Positions 36,501 through 46,560 of a stretch of DNA of 64,000 nucleotides are shown here, piece by piece. Origin of the DNA: Onchidella celtica. Lineage: Eukaryota; Mollusca; Gastropoda; Systellommatophora; Onchidiidae. A program made the translations under genes and the position numbers. The stretch lies in contig OZ007583.1 in assembly GCA_963931925.1 (NCBI GenBank), positions 15,756,548-15,820,547 on the forward strand. Direction: 5' to 3'. Each line of letters begins with the position of its first letter. Position 1 is the first letter of the stretch. The notes below the pieces were generated by a model. It was not told the origin of the DNA, did no database searches, and saw nothing but the letters and a program-made list of their open reading frames with translations.

Positions 36501-36998
36501 CTGAATCCACAACTTAAATGTAAAAATGTCGATTGACGCACTTATGTCTCGGAAACACAGCAACCCCGGAGACCATAGAAAATTAGCTTTCATCCCCCTC
36601 CCGGTTTTGAGTAGCCTGGAAAGGTGAGAAAATAAAAACAAAGCCTGATGGCGTCTTGGTGAGACGCGAATAGTTTTGGAATACCTTGTGCAAGATTTCA
36701 GTCATTTTATTGTCTTTTGTTTGCGCTCTGGGACACTGTCCATTGATTTAACGTGTGATTGTGTATTTATGTTTAGTTTTGTGTTATATGTTTCCACACA
36801 GCAAAGGTGATGTCTCCCATCTCACATCCTGACGTTTTGATGTTTCTGGTGGTTTTGAGTTCTGGCGACCGTATAATTGCTCGTGGTGAGGTGTCTAGTC
36901 TCATAAAGTGAAATATCGATGTCTTTCATAGTTTTCTAAGCAGGGATGTTTTGGCCACACGCTTATATGTAAAAAAACCTCACTCTGTTCTGAACTTT
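36501..36998. other. Unassigned left flank of Gypsy element 2
   Basis: No supported feature. It ends in GAAAC (36999-37003), the target duplication of element 2. Confidence 0.45.
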
Positions 36999-37003
36999 GA
37001 AAC

Positions 37004-37607
37004 TGTAACAGCTGAGGTTGTTCTAGCACGTTATAGTAGGGGGGAGTTAGTTGATCTAACTACAACCCTTTAGAAAACGAAACTATTACAGCTGTAAAAT
37101 AAATAAACACGAGATCCGACGATAGATTAAATAATACTAAAGTTTAATAACTGTATAGTGAACAATAAATTACTAGGAAGACACCAGCGAAACTAAATAT
37201 CTACGCCACACAAAAGGAAACTCACTTACTCACCCCACCAACCACTCACACAGGTCTATATATATAAACATTCCTACAGAAAGTTCCCGAAATAAACGTT
37301 ACCTTTGCCCTCGCACAAACTAACCAATCACGCATCAATACGTCATCAGGTTACATCACTCAAGGCCAAATCTGGCGTAAACATTCGTTTCCACAACGTT
37401 ATCGAATGTTCGGGAACATACTAATACTTACTGAACGAGTCAAAACACCTGACAACAAGCGAGCGAGGAAAAAAACTACTCACTAGGAGAAGAAGGTCAG
37501 GTCACGGAGTACAGTACACTCTAGCGGTTGTCAAGAAGAAATGAACACATGCTCACCAGTGTAACAAGAAAACGGGGGAGGGCAAGGGATAGCTTGCAGA
37601 TGCTACA
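37004..37607 (-). repeat. LTR of Gypsy element 2, left (3' LTR)
   Basis: 604 bp, TG...CA. The polypurine tract (AAATCGGGGAGTTG on the minus strand) lies immediately inside it. Confidence 0.95.
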
Positions 37608-38370
37608 CAACTCCCCGATTTAAGTTGAATATTTTTCAACTCCAAAACATTATTCGGCGTCTGCAATATCTTGAAATAACAATCTTACAGTACTCCCAAT
37701 CTCACAAAGGTAGTTGCTAATTCTATTACAATTATTAACAATTTCAGTGCCTTCCCAAATTTCATCGCAAATACAATACAATGCAATATCCTTTGCATCA
37801 CTAGTACCATAACTAATACAATACCGTCATTGCTTCCCAATAGTGGACAGTAGGCCTACTAGTCAAAATAACACAACGCCACCACTGTGGTGAAACAATG
37901 GTCAATGATATTATTACAAATCATATATGGTGAAACGATGGCCCATCGTTTACGTAATGCTTCGTGCACGAATCATAGCATATAACTTGTTGTACATAAC
38001 ATGGTTATCTCCAAAATGTGTAACTCATACGTACAATGGCAAAAATACCAATACATACCGACCACTGATTAGGGTCTTTCTTCATCATATTAGGTCAAAA
38101 CAAGTTACAACATTGCAACATAACACAAACACTGCTTGCTCGCAGTCCCCATTTGGGTTACATTTCCCAAAAATTACACCAAGTCCCATTGGTAACTAAT
38201 ATGACATTGCATAAAATCAAAATGTGACTAACACATCATGACTCTCTATCAGCCATCAATTCAATATTCAGTCACAGATGAACTATGTCCCCAATTACAG
38301 TACAATACTGCCGTCCTAGAAATTCATCTAGTAGGCAAAAGTATATGCATTTCACTGATAGTGTACTACT
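37608..38370 (-). other. 3' non-coding region of Gypsy element 2
   Basis: About 760 bp between the pol stop and the polypurine tract. It has no long frame and no envelope-like hydrophobic segments; short + frames here are not supported. Confidence 0.6.
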
Positions 38371-41300
38371 TTAAAATACCCTGCTCAGGAAATCGGCACA
38401 GACATTTTCTCTGCCTTTTACGTAGTGAATCCTGAATCGATAAGACTGTAAAAATAAACTCCATCGTAATAACTTTGGACTGTCAAACTTGGCAGAGTTC
38501 AAAAACTCTAATGACCGATGGTCAGTTTGGAGCACAAACTCCTTTCCATACAAATACAAAGTAAACTTTTTTACAGCCCAAACAATAGCTAAACATTCGC
38601 GCTCTGAGACCGAATATTTTGTCTCACGAGGCAATAGCTTACGACTAGCATATGTCACAGGGTACAACTTTCCCTCGTGTTCCTGCATAAGACTAGCGCC
38701 TAATCCGCGATCTGATGCATCAGTTGCTAAGACAAACTCTTTGGAAAAATCTGGCAAACATAACACGGGTTTGGAGATAATAACATTCTTCAAAGAGGTG
38801 TACGCTTTCTCCTGCGTTTCATCCCACTGAACTATATTGGGCTGACCCTTTCTAAGTAAATCAGACAATGGTGATGCAATCGCTGAAAAGTTAGGAATAA
38901 ATTCATGGTAATATCCCACTAATCCTAAGAATGCTTTCACTTCCTTCTTAGTGGTGGGTCTGGGTGCGTCTCGTACCTTACATACATTCTCTTCTAACAG
39001 GCCAATCATACCTTCTCCCACTAAGTGTCCAACAAAGTCTACTTCAGACGTTCCAATCAGACACTTCGATGGTCTTGCAGTTAATCCAGCTTGGTCCATC
39101 CTCTGCAGTAAGTCCTTGAGAGTCTTCACATGCTCGTCGAATGTCTCTGTATGAATCAGCAGGTCGTCCACATATGCTGTCACATTGTTCATTCCACGGA
39201 TCAATGGCTTTACGATCCTGTTCAGCGTGGCTCCTGAGTTCATCATCCCAAAAGGCATCCGAATGAATTCATAGTGCTCGCCCATGGTGACGAACGCCGT
39301 CTTGGGAATGTCTTGCTCTCGAACTTTCACTTGCCAGTATCCCTTGCTCAGGTCAATCCGAGAGAATAATTTTCCTCTCGAGAGACTCTGAAACACTTCT
39401 GATGGCGCTGCTGTCGGATGAGGGTCGAATACTGTGATCTTGTTTAACCTCCTGTAGTCGATGCAGACTCGGTTGGATCCGTCCTTCTTCTTGACGACAA
39501 CAACAGGTGAAGCATAAGCTGATGAGCTCCTTCGAATGATGCCCAGCCGTTCCATGGTGCTAAGCTCCTCCTTCAATGAGTCGCGCATAGCGTAGGGCAC
39601 CGAGTATGGTCGTTGACGAACTGGTACTTCTGTCGTCAGGTCGATGCGATGTTCACCCAACTGACAGCATCCAGGGAGATTGGTGAAGACGTGCTGGTAA
39701 TTCTTCACCACATCGCAGAGTTCTTGACGTTGTTCCGACGTCAGTTGCGTTCCATACTGGACATCTCTGTAGCCTTCATTCTGGTCCCAGCTTCCTAGGT
39801 CGGCAAGGTCCTCCGTCGTTTCACCGTCGTCGCCTTCCAGGTCGCAGTCCTCGATGATTGTCATGCCAGCTGATTCCACGGGTTGACTCTTGTCCATCAT
39901 GTCGTCCTCTGCCAGTACAGTCTCAGCACTATCACCGCCGCCGTCCTTTATGGCGTTGACATGTTCAGGCGTGGTATCTCTCCTACTGTTGTCCATCCCA
40001 CACATCTCGGTCACAATAGGTCTCGGTTCCATTGCCACTGCTGCTGCTTTTGACGTCCTTGGAATGTATCTCTTGAGGAGGTTGGCGTGCAAGGTCTTTT
40101 CTTTTGCACCCATCTTGACTCTATAGTCGTTAACACCGACAACTGAGACTACCTTATATGGTCCCTTCCATTGGACTAGGAGCTTGTTAGTGTTCGTCGG
40201 CAGTAGCACCAACACTTCATCTCCGGGGCGGAACTTCCTCTCTCGCGCCTTCCGGTCGTAGTAGGTCTTCTGTCTACCTTGAGCCTTGGAGAGTTCTTCC
40301 GTCGCTAACTTCCATGTGTCCTCCAGCCTCTCACGTAGTTCCATGATGTACTGGTAACTGGTCTTCGTTTCCGGCTCCTCTACGTCCTTGGTCCATAGTT
40401 GTCGTAAGATGTGCATTGGTCCTCTCACAGTTCTCCCATACAGCAACTCGAATGGGGCAAACTTGGTCGACTCTTGAGGAACTTCACGATATGCGAAGAG
40501 CAGCGGGTTGATGTATCTGTGCCACTGCTTGGGTTGCTCTGCGCACAGTCGTCTCAATGTTTTCTTCAGCGTGCCGTTGAATCGCTCCACCAACCCGTTG
40601 CACATAGGGTGGTAGACTGTAGTGGTCGACTGTCGAATTCCCATTAGTCTATTCGTTTCCTTCATGACATCTGACATAAACTGGGTCCCTTGGTCCGACA
40701 AGATCTCTTCGGGCACACCCAAATGGCTGTAGATGTTCACTAAGGCTTCTGCTACCGTTTCTGCGTCGATCTTCTTCAAGGGTGTGGCTTCGGGGTAACG
40801 AGTAGCGTAGTCTATATACACCAGGATATACCGATGTCCACCTTCACTTGGGGGGTCGATAGGTCCTACTAAGTCCACGGCCACTCGCCTAAATGGTACG
40901 TCCACTACTGGCATACTCTGCAGGTGCACCTTTGGGGTCGCTCCTTTGTTCACCGTCCTCTGGCATATGTCGCATGAGCGGCAGTATCTCGCGACGTCAC
41001 CTTCAATTCCAGGCCAATAAAAATTGCTCATAACTCTGTCTTTGGTTTTCTTCACGCCGAGGTGTCCTCCGACGATCGAGTCGTGGGCTACACTCAGTAC
41101 ATACTCTCTCAGTTTTTCGGGTAGTACCACTTGCCTTATAACCGTCGACTGTCTCAGGTCCTTGTAGATCCGGTACAGTACTCCTCCATGTTTCTCAAAA
41201 TGAACAGATTTATTGCCTCTATTAGTTGGGATCTTCTTCTGCTCTAACTTCCTAATGACTTCGTCTTCTTCTTGGAGTCGGATAAGTTCCTCTCTATCCA

Positions 41301-42840
41301 CTCCCGCGTGCCGTTCTGCCCTCGGCACCTTCAGCGACGTAGACCGGTCCTTCCTCTTCTCCTGGGCCCTCGTGGTCACCGCTCCTACCATCACCTCAGT
41401 ATCAGGGTCGTACGGATCCTTCGCTCCGTCCACGTTCCCGACTACTAGGTCGCAGATGGTCTCCGGGAGACACAGCGCCGTCACTTTGCCCGTCAGGTAA
41501 GGCGTCTTCACGTCGATAACGGCTTCCTCCGCCGCTAGCAAGGAGTTATCGATCCTCGCGATAAGTTTCTTCCCACCGGTGAGCTGTCCGTCGTCCACCA
41601 GTGCTCGCCGCACCACTACACCTTCACAGCCGGTATCTCTTAGGACATCTACCGCTCGATTTCCAATCAAGCCCTTCATCACTGGTAACTTCAGTTTCTC
41701 CACGGTCCTTCCGTCACTGCATCCTCCGCAAGTAACAGGCACCGCTAACTGTAGCTTCCCGTCCTTCATTACCGCTTGAACGTTGATGCTGGTGTCAGAC
41801 GTCGTCACATCTTGTCTTGACGACTCGTCCGCCGCTATAACTACGGCCGCCGCCGCCTTGTTCGGCTTGCCTCGTCCCATATCCTTCTGGGCTGGACACA
41901 TCCTCCGAACGTGGCCTGGCTTTCCACAAAGGTAACATTTCAACTCACCTTTGTCGTTTAACTTTGCACGACACTCCGTCGCCTTGTGTCCCGGCCTCTG
42001 GCACCTATGGCAGACCTGTGGGCTTCTGTCTCCGTTGGGCCTCTGTCGCACTGGCCGGCTCTGCAGTCTGGCGCTCCCGCTGAGCGTCCGGTTCCTCGCT
42101 ACCAGGTACGCCTCCGCTGAATCTGCGATGTCCTGTAGCGTCTTTGGTTTCCTCTCCCTCACATGGGTTGCAAGGTCTGGTGGGCAGGCATCCATGAATT
42201 GCTCTCTGACGAACAGATCTCTCACTCCTTCGTAGGTCTCCTCCGTCTTCGACAGCTTTATCCACCTCTCTAGATAGGTCTTGATCCTGGTCAAAAACAT
42301 TCCAACATCTTCTCCATCTTCAGGCTTACCTTGTCTGAACATGAATCTGTATCCGTCCTCTGACAGGTTGTACCTCTTCTGCAACGCTTCCTTGACCTTG
42401 TCGTAGTCCTTGGCTTCGTCGATCGGTAGTCTGCAGAAGCACTCCAAAGCTCTCCCGGTCAGCAGGGCAGACAGTGATGTCGTCCAGGTGGATCTGGGCC
42501 ATTCAGCTGTCTCGGCAAACCTCTCAAACCGCAGCAACCAGCTATCCAGATCGTCCTTCTTGTCCTGAAATGCAGGTAGCTTGGGTCTCTTAGAACTGGC
42601 GTGGTCGCTGGTCCCCTGCGTCGACTCGCCTCCACGCTGATGGCGGATCCTCTCCATCTCCAGCTCGTGTTGTCGTTGAGCCTCCTTCTCTTGAGCCTCT
42701 ATCTTCAGTTGCTCCATGCGATCTTGCCTCTCTCTCTCTCTTTCCTCCCTTAGGCCTTCACGGATGTAGTCCTGTCTCTCCTTCCCAGTGAGCTCCAAGG
42801 CGTCTGCTTCCTGGCTAAGCCTTCCAATAGCCTCTGACAT
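38371..42840 (-). CDS. Gag-Pol polyprotein of Gypsy element 2 (PR-INT-RT-RH order)
   Basis: One frame of 1,489 codons. A charged coiled-coil N-terminus (1-75) leads into a Gag core (LPAFQDKKDDLDSWLLRFER). Two CCHC knuckles lie near 276 and 301 (CHRCQRPGHKATEC, CYLCGKPGHVRRMC). Protease DTG lies near 399. Integrase has an HHCC domain at about 583-625, D, D and E near 655, 717 and 752, and GPY/F (WKGPYKVVSV) near 892. RT has VVVKKKDGS, VCIDYRRLN, DLSKGYW, MPFGMMNSG and YVDDLL near 1222. RNase H begins near 1370 (TDASDRGLGASL). Architecture matches element 1, but sequence identity is only moderate and the LTRs are unrelated, so they are distinct families in one lineage. This is element DNA, not a host gene. 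Confidence 0.95.
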   Translation of the reverse strand: MSEAIGRLSQEADALELTGKERQDYIREGLREERERERQDRMEQLKIEAQEKEAQRQHELEMERIRHQRGGESTQGTSDHASSKRPKLPAFQDKKDDLDSWLLRFERFAETAEWPRSTWTTSLSALLTGRALECFCRLPIDEAKDYDKVKEALQKRYNLSEDGYRFMFRQGKPEDGEDVGMFLTRIKTYLERWIKLSKTEETYEGVRDLFVREQFMDACPPDLATHVRERKPKTLQDIADSAEAYLVARNRTLSGSARLQSRPVRQRPNGDRSPQVCHRCQRPGHKATECRAKLNDKGELKCYLCGKPGHVRRMCPAQKDMGRGKPNKAAAAVVIAADESSRQDVTTSDTSINVQAVMKDGKLQLAVPVTCGGCSDGRTVEKLKLPVMKGLIGNRAVDVLRDTGCEGVVVRRALVDDGQLTGGKKLIARIDNSLLAAEEAVIDVKTPYLTGKVTALCLPETICDLVVGNVDGAKDPYDPDTEVMVGAVTTRAQEKRKDRSTSLKVPRAERHAGVDREELIRLQEEDEVIRKLEQKKIPTNRGNKSVHFEKHGGVLYRIYKDLRQSTVIRQVVLPEKLREYVLSVAHDSIVGGHLGVKKTKDRVMSNFYWPGIEGDVARYCRSCDICQRTVNKGATPKVHLQSMPVVDVPFRRVAVDLVGPIDPPSEGGHRYILVYIDYATRYPEATPLKKIDAETVAEALVNIYSHLGVPEEILSDQGTQFMSDVMKETNRLMGIRQSTTTVYHPMCNGLVERFNGTLKKTLRRLCAEQPKQWHRYINPLLFAYREVPQESTKFAPFELLYGRTVRGPMHILRQLWTKDVEEPETKTSYQYIMELRERLEDTWKLATEELSKAQGRQKTYYDRKARERKFRPGDEVLVLLPTNTNKLLVQWKGPYKVVSVVGVNDYRVKMGAKEKTLHANLLKRYIPRTSKAAAVAMEPRPIVTEMCGMDNSRRDTTPEHVNAIKDGGGDSAETVLAEDDMMDKSQPVESAGMTIIEDCDLEGDDGETTEDLADLGSWDQNEGYRDVQYGTQLTSEQRQELCDVVKNYQHVFTNLPGCCQLGEHRIDLTTEVPVRQRPYSVPYAMRDSLKEELSTMERLGIIRRSSSAYASPVVVVKKKDGSNRVCIDYRRLNKITVFDPHPTAAPSEVFQSLSRGKLFSRIDLSKGYWQVKVREQDIPKTAFVTMGEHYEFIRMPFGMMNSGATLNRIVKPLIRGMNNVTAYVDDLLIHTETFDEHVKTLKDLLQRMDQAGLTARPSKCLIGTSEVDFVGHLVGEGMIGLLEENVCKVRDAPRPTTKKEVKAFLGLVGYYHEFIPNFSAIASPLSDLLRKGQPNIVQWDETQEKAYTSLKNVIISKPVLCLPDFSKEFVLATDASDRGLGASLMQEHEGKLYPVTYASRKLLPRETKYSVSERECLAIVWAVKKFTLYLYGKEFVLQTDHRSLEFLNSAKFDSPKLLRWSLFLQSYRFRIHYVKGRENVCADFLSRVF

Positions 42841-42928
42841 GTTGTAGATAGCTTGTCGATGATATTCCTACAATAAACTATGTAAATAAATCTAATAATT
42901 TTGATCTGGTCCGCTCGAATATGGTCGG
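42841..42928 (-). other. Short leader of Gypsy element 2
   Basis: About 90 bp between the primer site and the gag ATG, far shorter than the leader of element 1. Confidence 0.7.
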
Positions 42929-42946
42929 ATCCCGGACGAGCCCCCA
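42929..42946 (-). promoter_or_regulatory. Primer binding site, tRNA-Pro
   Basis: The minus strand reads TGGGGGCTCGTCCGGGAT, an 18-base complement of the tRNA-Pro 3' end and the same primer site used by murine leukaemia virus (established knowledge). It sits three bases inside the LTR. Confidence 0.9.
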
Positions 42947-42949
42947 ATA

Positions 42950-43553
42950 TGTAACAGCTGAGGTTGTTCTAGCACGCTATAGTAGGGGGGAGTTAGTTGA
43001 TCTAACTACAACCCTTTAGAAAACGAAACTATTACAGCTGTAAAATAAATAAACCCGAGATCCGACGATAGATTAAATAATACTAAAGTTTAATAACTGT
43101 ATAGTGAACAATAAATTACTAGGAAGACACCAGCGAAACTAAATATCTACGCCACACAAAAGGAAACTCACTTACTCACCCCACCAACCACTCACACAGG
43201 TCTATTTTTTTAAACATTCCTACAGAAAGTTCCCGAAATAAACGTTACCTTTGCCCTCGCACAAACTAACCAATCACGCATCAATACGTCATCAGGTTAC
43301 ATCACTCAAGGCCAAATCTGGCGTAAACATTCGTTTCCACAACGTTATCGAATGTTCGGGAACATACTAATATTTACTGAACGAGTCAAAACACCTGACA
43401 ACAAGCGAGCGAGGAAAAAAACTACTCACTAGGAGAAGAAGGTCAGGTCACGGAGTACAGTACACTCTAGCGGTTGTCAAGAAGAAATGAACACATGCTC
43501 ACCAGTGTAACAAGAAAACGGGGGAGGGCAAGGGATAGCTTGCAGATGCTACA
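42950..43553 (-). repeat. LTR of Gypsy element 2, right (5' LTR)
   Basis: 604 bp, TG...CA, followed by the GAAAC target duplication at 43554-43558. Confidence 0.95.
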
Positions 43554-43558
43554 GAAAC

Positions 43559-44329
43559 TCTCTTCTGTAAAGTGGAAAAATTGTTCATACCTCAGCAGGT
43601 GAGTCGGACGACGATACTGTTACAGAACATTCATGGTGGTTTTGGGGAGGGGAGAGGAGGGCGACAGCTGTTGATGGTCATATTTTATGTCACCAAACAA
43701 ACAACAGGTGCTAAAGTGTCATTGTTTTATAAACCAGTCGATGCGATTACCTGTTTTATACACTTTGTAGAAATACCGCAATTGCTACTTTCTGCTTGGC
43801 ACTGTGTCGTTATCACGTGACATCGTTTTATATAGGGGTGATAGTGGGTAATCTTGACTTTACATTGGGTGTGCTTGGCCAGGCTTTGCACTGTCTTGTA
43901 TGTCACCTGCGTATGTTTAGCCTTGGGGTGAGATCTTCTATCAACTCACCTGTCTCGGCTTCTTGGTTGCATTCCGGGTGTTATCATTGTGTCAAACGGA
44001 GTGTCTGAGCGCCGGATAGGCGAGGCTATATTCATATCGTCTACAAATTGTATGAGTGTTGGATAGGAGAGGCGATATTCAAATATTCTACGGAGTACTA
44101 GATAGCAGAGATCATGCTCATATCTTGTCTGATGTGAAATGAAGAAAAAATATTTAGTTGTACGCCATGATTATCCTTAAGCCTGCACTGATTTAAAGGT
44201 TGGCTGCTACACTGGAAATATTTCAGTGCCCCCCCCCCCCTTTTTTTTTTGTTACACCAAGGCTTACAAGTGTGTTAGGAAAGGCAACATCATGTCCGCA
44301 TTCTAACATAGAAATGTTTTAATACGCAA
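43559..44329. other. Unassigned right flank of Gypsy element 2
   Basis: No supported gene. It contains an imperfect duplication around GGATAGG(C/A)GAGGC with nearby ATATTCA (about 44010-44080) and adjacent C and T tracts at about 44228-44250. Confidence 0.4.
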
Positions 44330-44425
44330 TGCTTTGTATGAAACATTTATAGCGCTTGTGTCGGGCGGTGATTTAGAAAACCGTAACAAAGATGAATGCA
44401 TGGCAGGTTTCATTCATATTCACAT
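44330..44425 (+). repeat. Dispersed repeat family H, copy 1
   Basis: Aligns with 46470-46560 (GAAACATTTA then CGCTTGTGTC, and GTGATTTAGA/ATAGTTTAGA). Short and diverged. Because copy 2 directly follows repeat G copy 2, H may belong to the same family as G. Confidence 0.5.
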
Positions 44426-45230
44426 TCTGCCTCAGAAATATTCAAGGTTGGGGTTGCCTGTATCGAATGTATGAAAGAGGAGTCTTGCCAGGCCACAGCT
44501 TTTCAGCAATCAACATGTTTTGTGTTTAGGTATTTTTATTATTAAAGGAGGACAAAATTTGGAACTCATTCCTTTGCAATGACAAGGTTCTGACTTCCTT
44601 CCATCAACTTTTGAGAAATTAATGATTGAAGTTTCATTTGCTCACAGCTTTTAGAGATACGATTTTTTAATATTTTTTTTTGGTCTTTTTAGTAATACAT
44701 GTACTTACAAATAACTCCCGAATCCGCTCGATACTTTGAGACACACAATGGAGAAAGCCTGTAGAAGTATAATGTATAGCCTGTAACTCAGTTCAGCCAA
44801 GAAGTGAAGAGAGAATCTTGTTATTTGTTTGTCATGTGAATTAGCAAACATTTGTTCTAATTATGGACCTAAATTTGATTGTTTGTACGTTCTGATAACA
44901 TTGCGCATTCCACTTTCTTTCACTTATGCTTGACTTTCTTCAGAGTTGCCACCTCCACCTCTTGCTTCACAATCAAAATGCCCCTGTAAATAATGACGCT
45001 GAGAAGAAAACACACGCTCGAGGGCGCACACACTCACATATACCTACACAGCCATGTATACGCATAAGAACATACAATACTTACACATATTCAGACATAC
45101 AAGTATGCATATATTTTAAGGGAGACGTCTTGGGTGATTTCGTCTGTATGCCATATACAATTCGTAATTCGTGCATGAAGTAATAGTCTTGTATGGTCTG
45201 CTGAAGTCGCAAAATAGATGAAATATTATA
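44426..45230. other. Unassigned DNA
   Basis: No supported gene. A CA-rich patch (about 45010-45110) has alternating ACAC and ATAC runs. Confidence 0.4.
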
Positions 45231-45276
45231 AAAACCACAGAAAAACTGTGGGGTCACATCAAGGCTTGAAGCAAGA

Positions 45277-45446
45277 CAAAATGTGGCAAAAGATAAAATT
45301 GTATGGTAGCAAAGCTTCGCGTAAGAAATAATACACAAACGTTTCAGTAACGCATGTCTTCCCTTTGCCTTTACGTTTCATGGGATCGTTTGTGTATTAT
45401 TTCTTACGCGAGGCTACATACAACTTTTTCTATTTGCCTCATTTTG
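45277..45446. mobile_element. MITE family B, near-perfect hairpin copy
   Basis: About 62-bp inverted arms begin CAAAATG(T/A)GGCAAA and include GCGTAAGAAATAATACACAA, facing each other around a 45-bp loop. Related copies lie at 50669-50884, 59050-59191 and (half) 17708-17775. The external flank CCACAGAAAAACTGTGGGGT (45237-45256) recurs, diverged, beside the 50.6-kb copy, so the full family may be longer. Confidence 0.8.
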
Positions 45447-45960
45447 TTTCTGAAGCGGGAAAATAGACGATGAAGACAGAAGGATAAGGTTGCAAAGTGC
45501 TATAACGTGTCTTGCGTCATTACAGTAGAAATGGCTATAGATTTTTATAATTATATTGTATATTATATTCTTACAACTTTCTTAAGCATTGGTGTAATTC
45601 CTTGTAACATAACCAATTTTCAGCTTACCTTCTGTGTTAGTTTGTATTAAGTTTGTGTCAAATTGAAACAAAATAATGTTTAAGCCCCGCCCTCTTTTTT
45701 ATGTTTTTTATCTTGTCTTAATAAATTATTTATATGAACACTTCAGGTTTTCAGATAACCTTGCCAGTTGCAAGTAATGTTTAGTATGCGAGCGACATTA
45801 GCCCATTTTCACCCCGCGGCACCCCTCCTCTTGCTCTCTGACTTATACCCCTTGATACAAGCGTAAAATATGCTTTTTGTGGACGTTCCTGCTGTTCATT
45901 GTGTAATCATTCCATTTATATCATTAGGGAAAGTGTTTCTCCAACGCTGTTAATGTTGAA
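45447..45960. other. Unassigned AT-rich DNA
   Basis: No supported gene or repeat. Confidence 0.4.
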
Positions 45961-45961
45961 C

Positions 45962-46455
45962 AGAAGGGGGTCTATTCACACAATTTGTATAATGATAATA
46001 GACAGGGATAAGATAAGAAAATAACATGAGAATCACTTTATTATCCCCTGAGGGTTATAGTGTCTCGAGGCGAATTTGCAGAGGGCAAAAACGGTCTCCT
46101 GTATGTTTCTCCGGACGAGGAAAAGGTGTATGTTACAGTGAAAAAGAATCGGAAATTTGCACAAATTATAAATAATTATAGAGAGTTATATGTAAACCCT
46201 AAATTTACCAAAAAGAAACCAAACAACCCTCTTCCCCTGGTTTTGCACTTGAATAAACGTGTGGCGTATTTGTAGATCATTGTGCCTTGTATAGTTTTGC
46301 ATCAGAGCTAAATTTAGCCATCAAGAACGTCCCTGTCACCAGCACCCAGGTGGTAGTTCTATCTGACATATTGTGTCAGGCTTGATCTATCCGCATGGTT
46401 CTGTTTAGGTAAACAAATGTTATATTATTATCCAAATTGCACGACCTGTAGGGAA
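45962..46455 (+). repeat. Dispersed repeat family G, copy 2
   Basis: The longer copy of the repeat at 36124-36500. It includes an AATCACTTTATTATCCCCTG segment missing from copy 1. The 71-codon frame at 46060-46275 lies wholly inside this repeat and is a fossil frame or chance. Confidence 0.7.
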
Positions 46456-46469
46456 AAGTTTTTAATGCC

Positions 46470-46560
46470 CACAGAAGAAACATTTAGAACGCTTGTGTCA
46501 GGCAATAGTTTAGACTGCAAAAAAAAACAAAAAACAGGAGCAATTGTGAATGCATGAGAG
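46470..46560 (+). repeat. Dispersed repeat family H, copy 2
   Basis: Matches 44330-44425 and directly follows repeat G copy 2. Confidence 0.5.

Larger units (their letters stand above)
37004..43553 (-). mobile_element. Ty3/Gypsy LTR retrotransposon 2 (Gmr1-type)
   Basis: A 6,550-bp element on the minus strand with 604-bp LTRs (37004-37607 and 42950-43553) beginning TGTAACAGCTG and ending GATGCTACA. The 5-bp target duplication GAAAC lies at 36999-37003 and 43554-43558. A tRNA-Pro primer site and a single gag-pol frame are present. The LTRs differ at about six positions (about 1%), so the insertion is older than element 1 but still young. No break is seen in the coding frame and no envelope gene is present. 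Domain order is again integrase before RT. Confidence 0.96.

Noticed and set aside
29000-42000. Chromodomain or envelope gene in the Gypsy elements
   Set aside because: The integrase C-termini carry a GPY/F module but no chromodomain-like sequence was seen, and the non-coding parts lack signal peptide or membrane segments.
46060-46275. 71-codon frame rich in Lys
   Set aside because: Entirely inside dispersed repeat G; the other copy lacks most of it.
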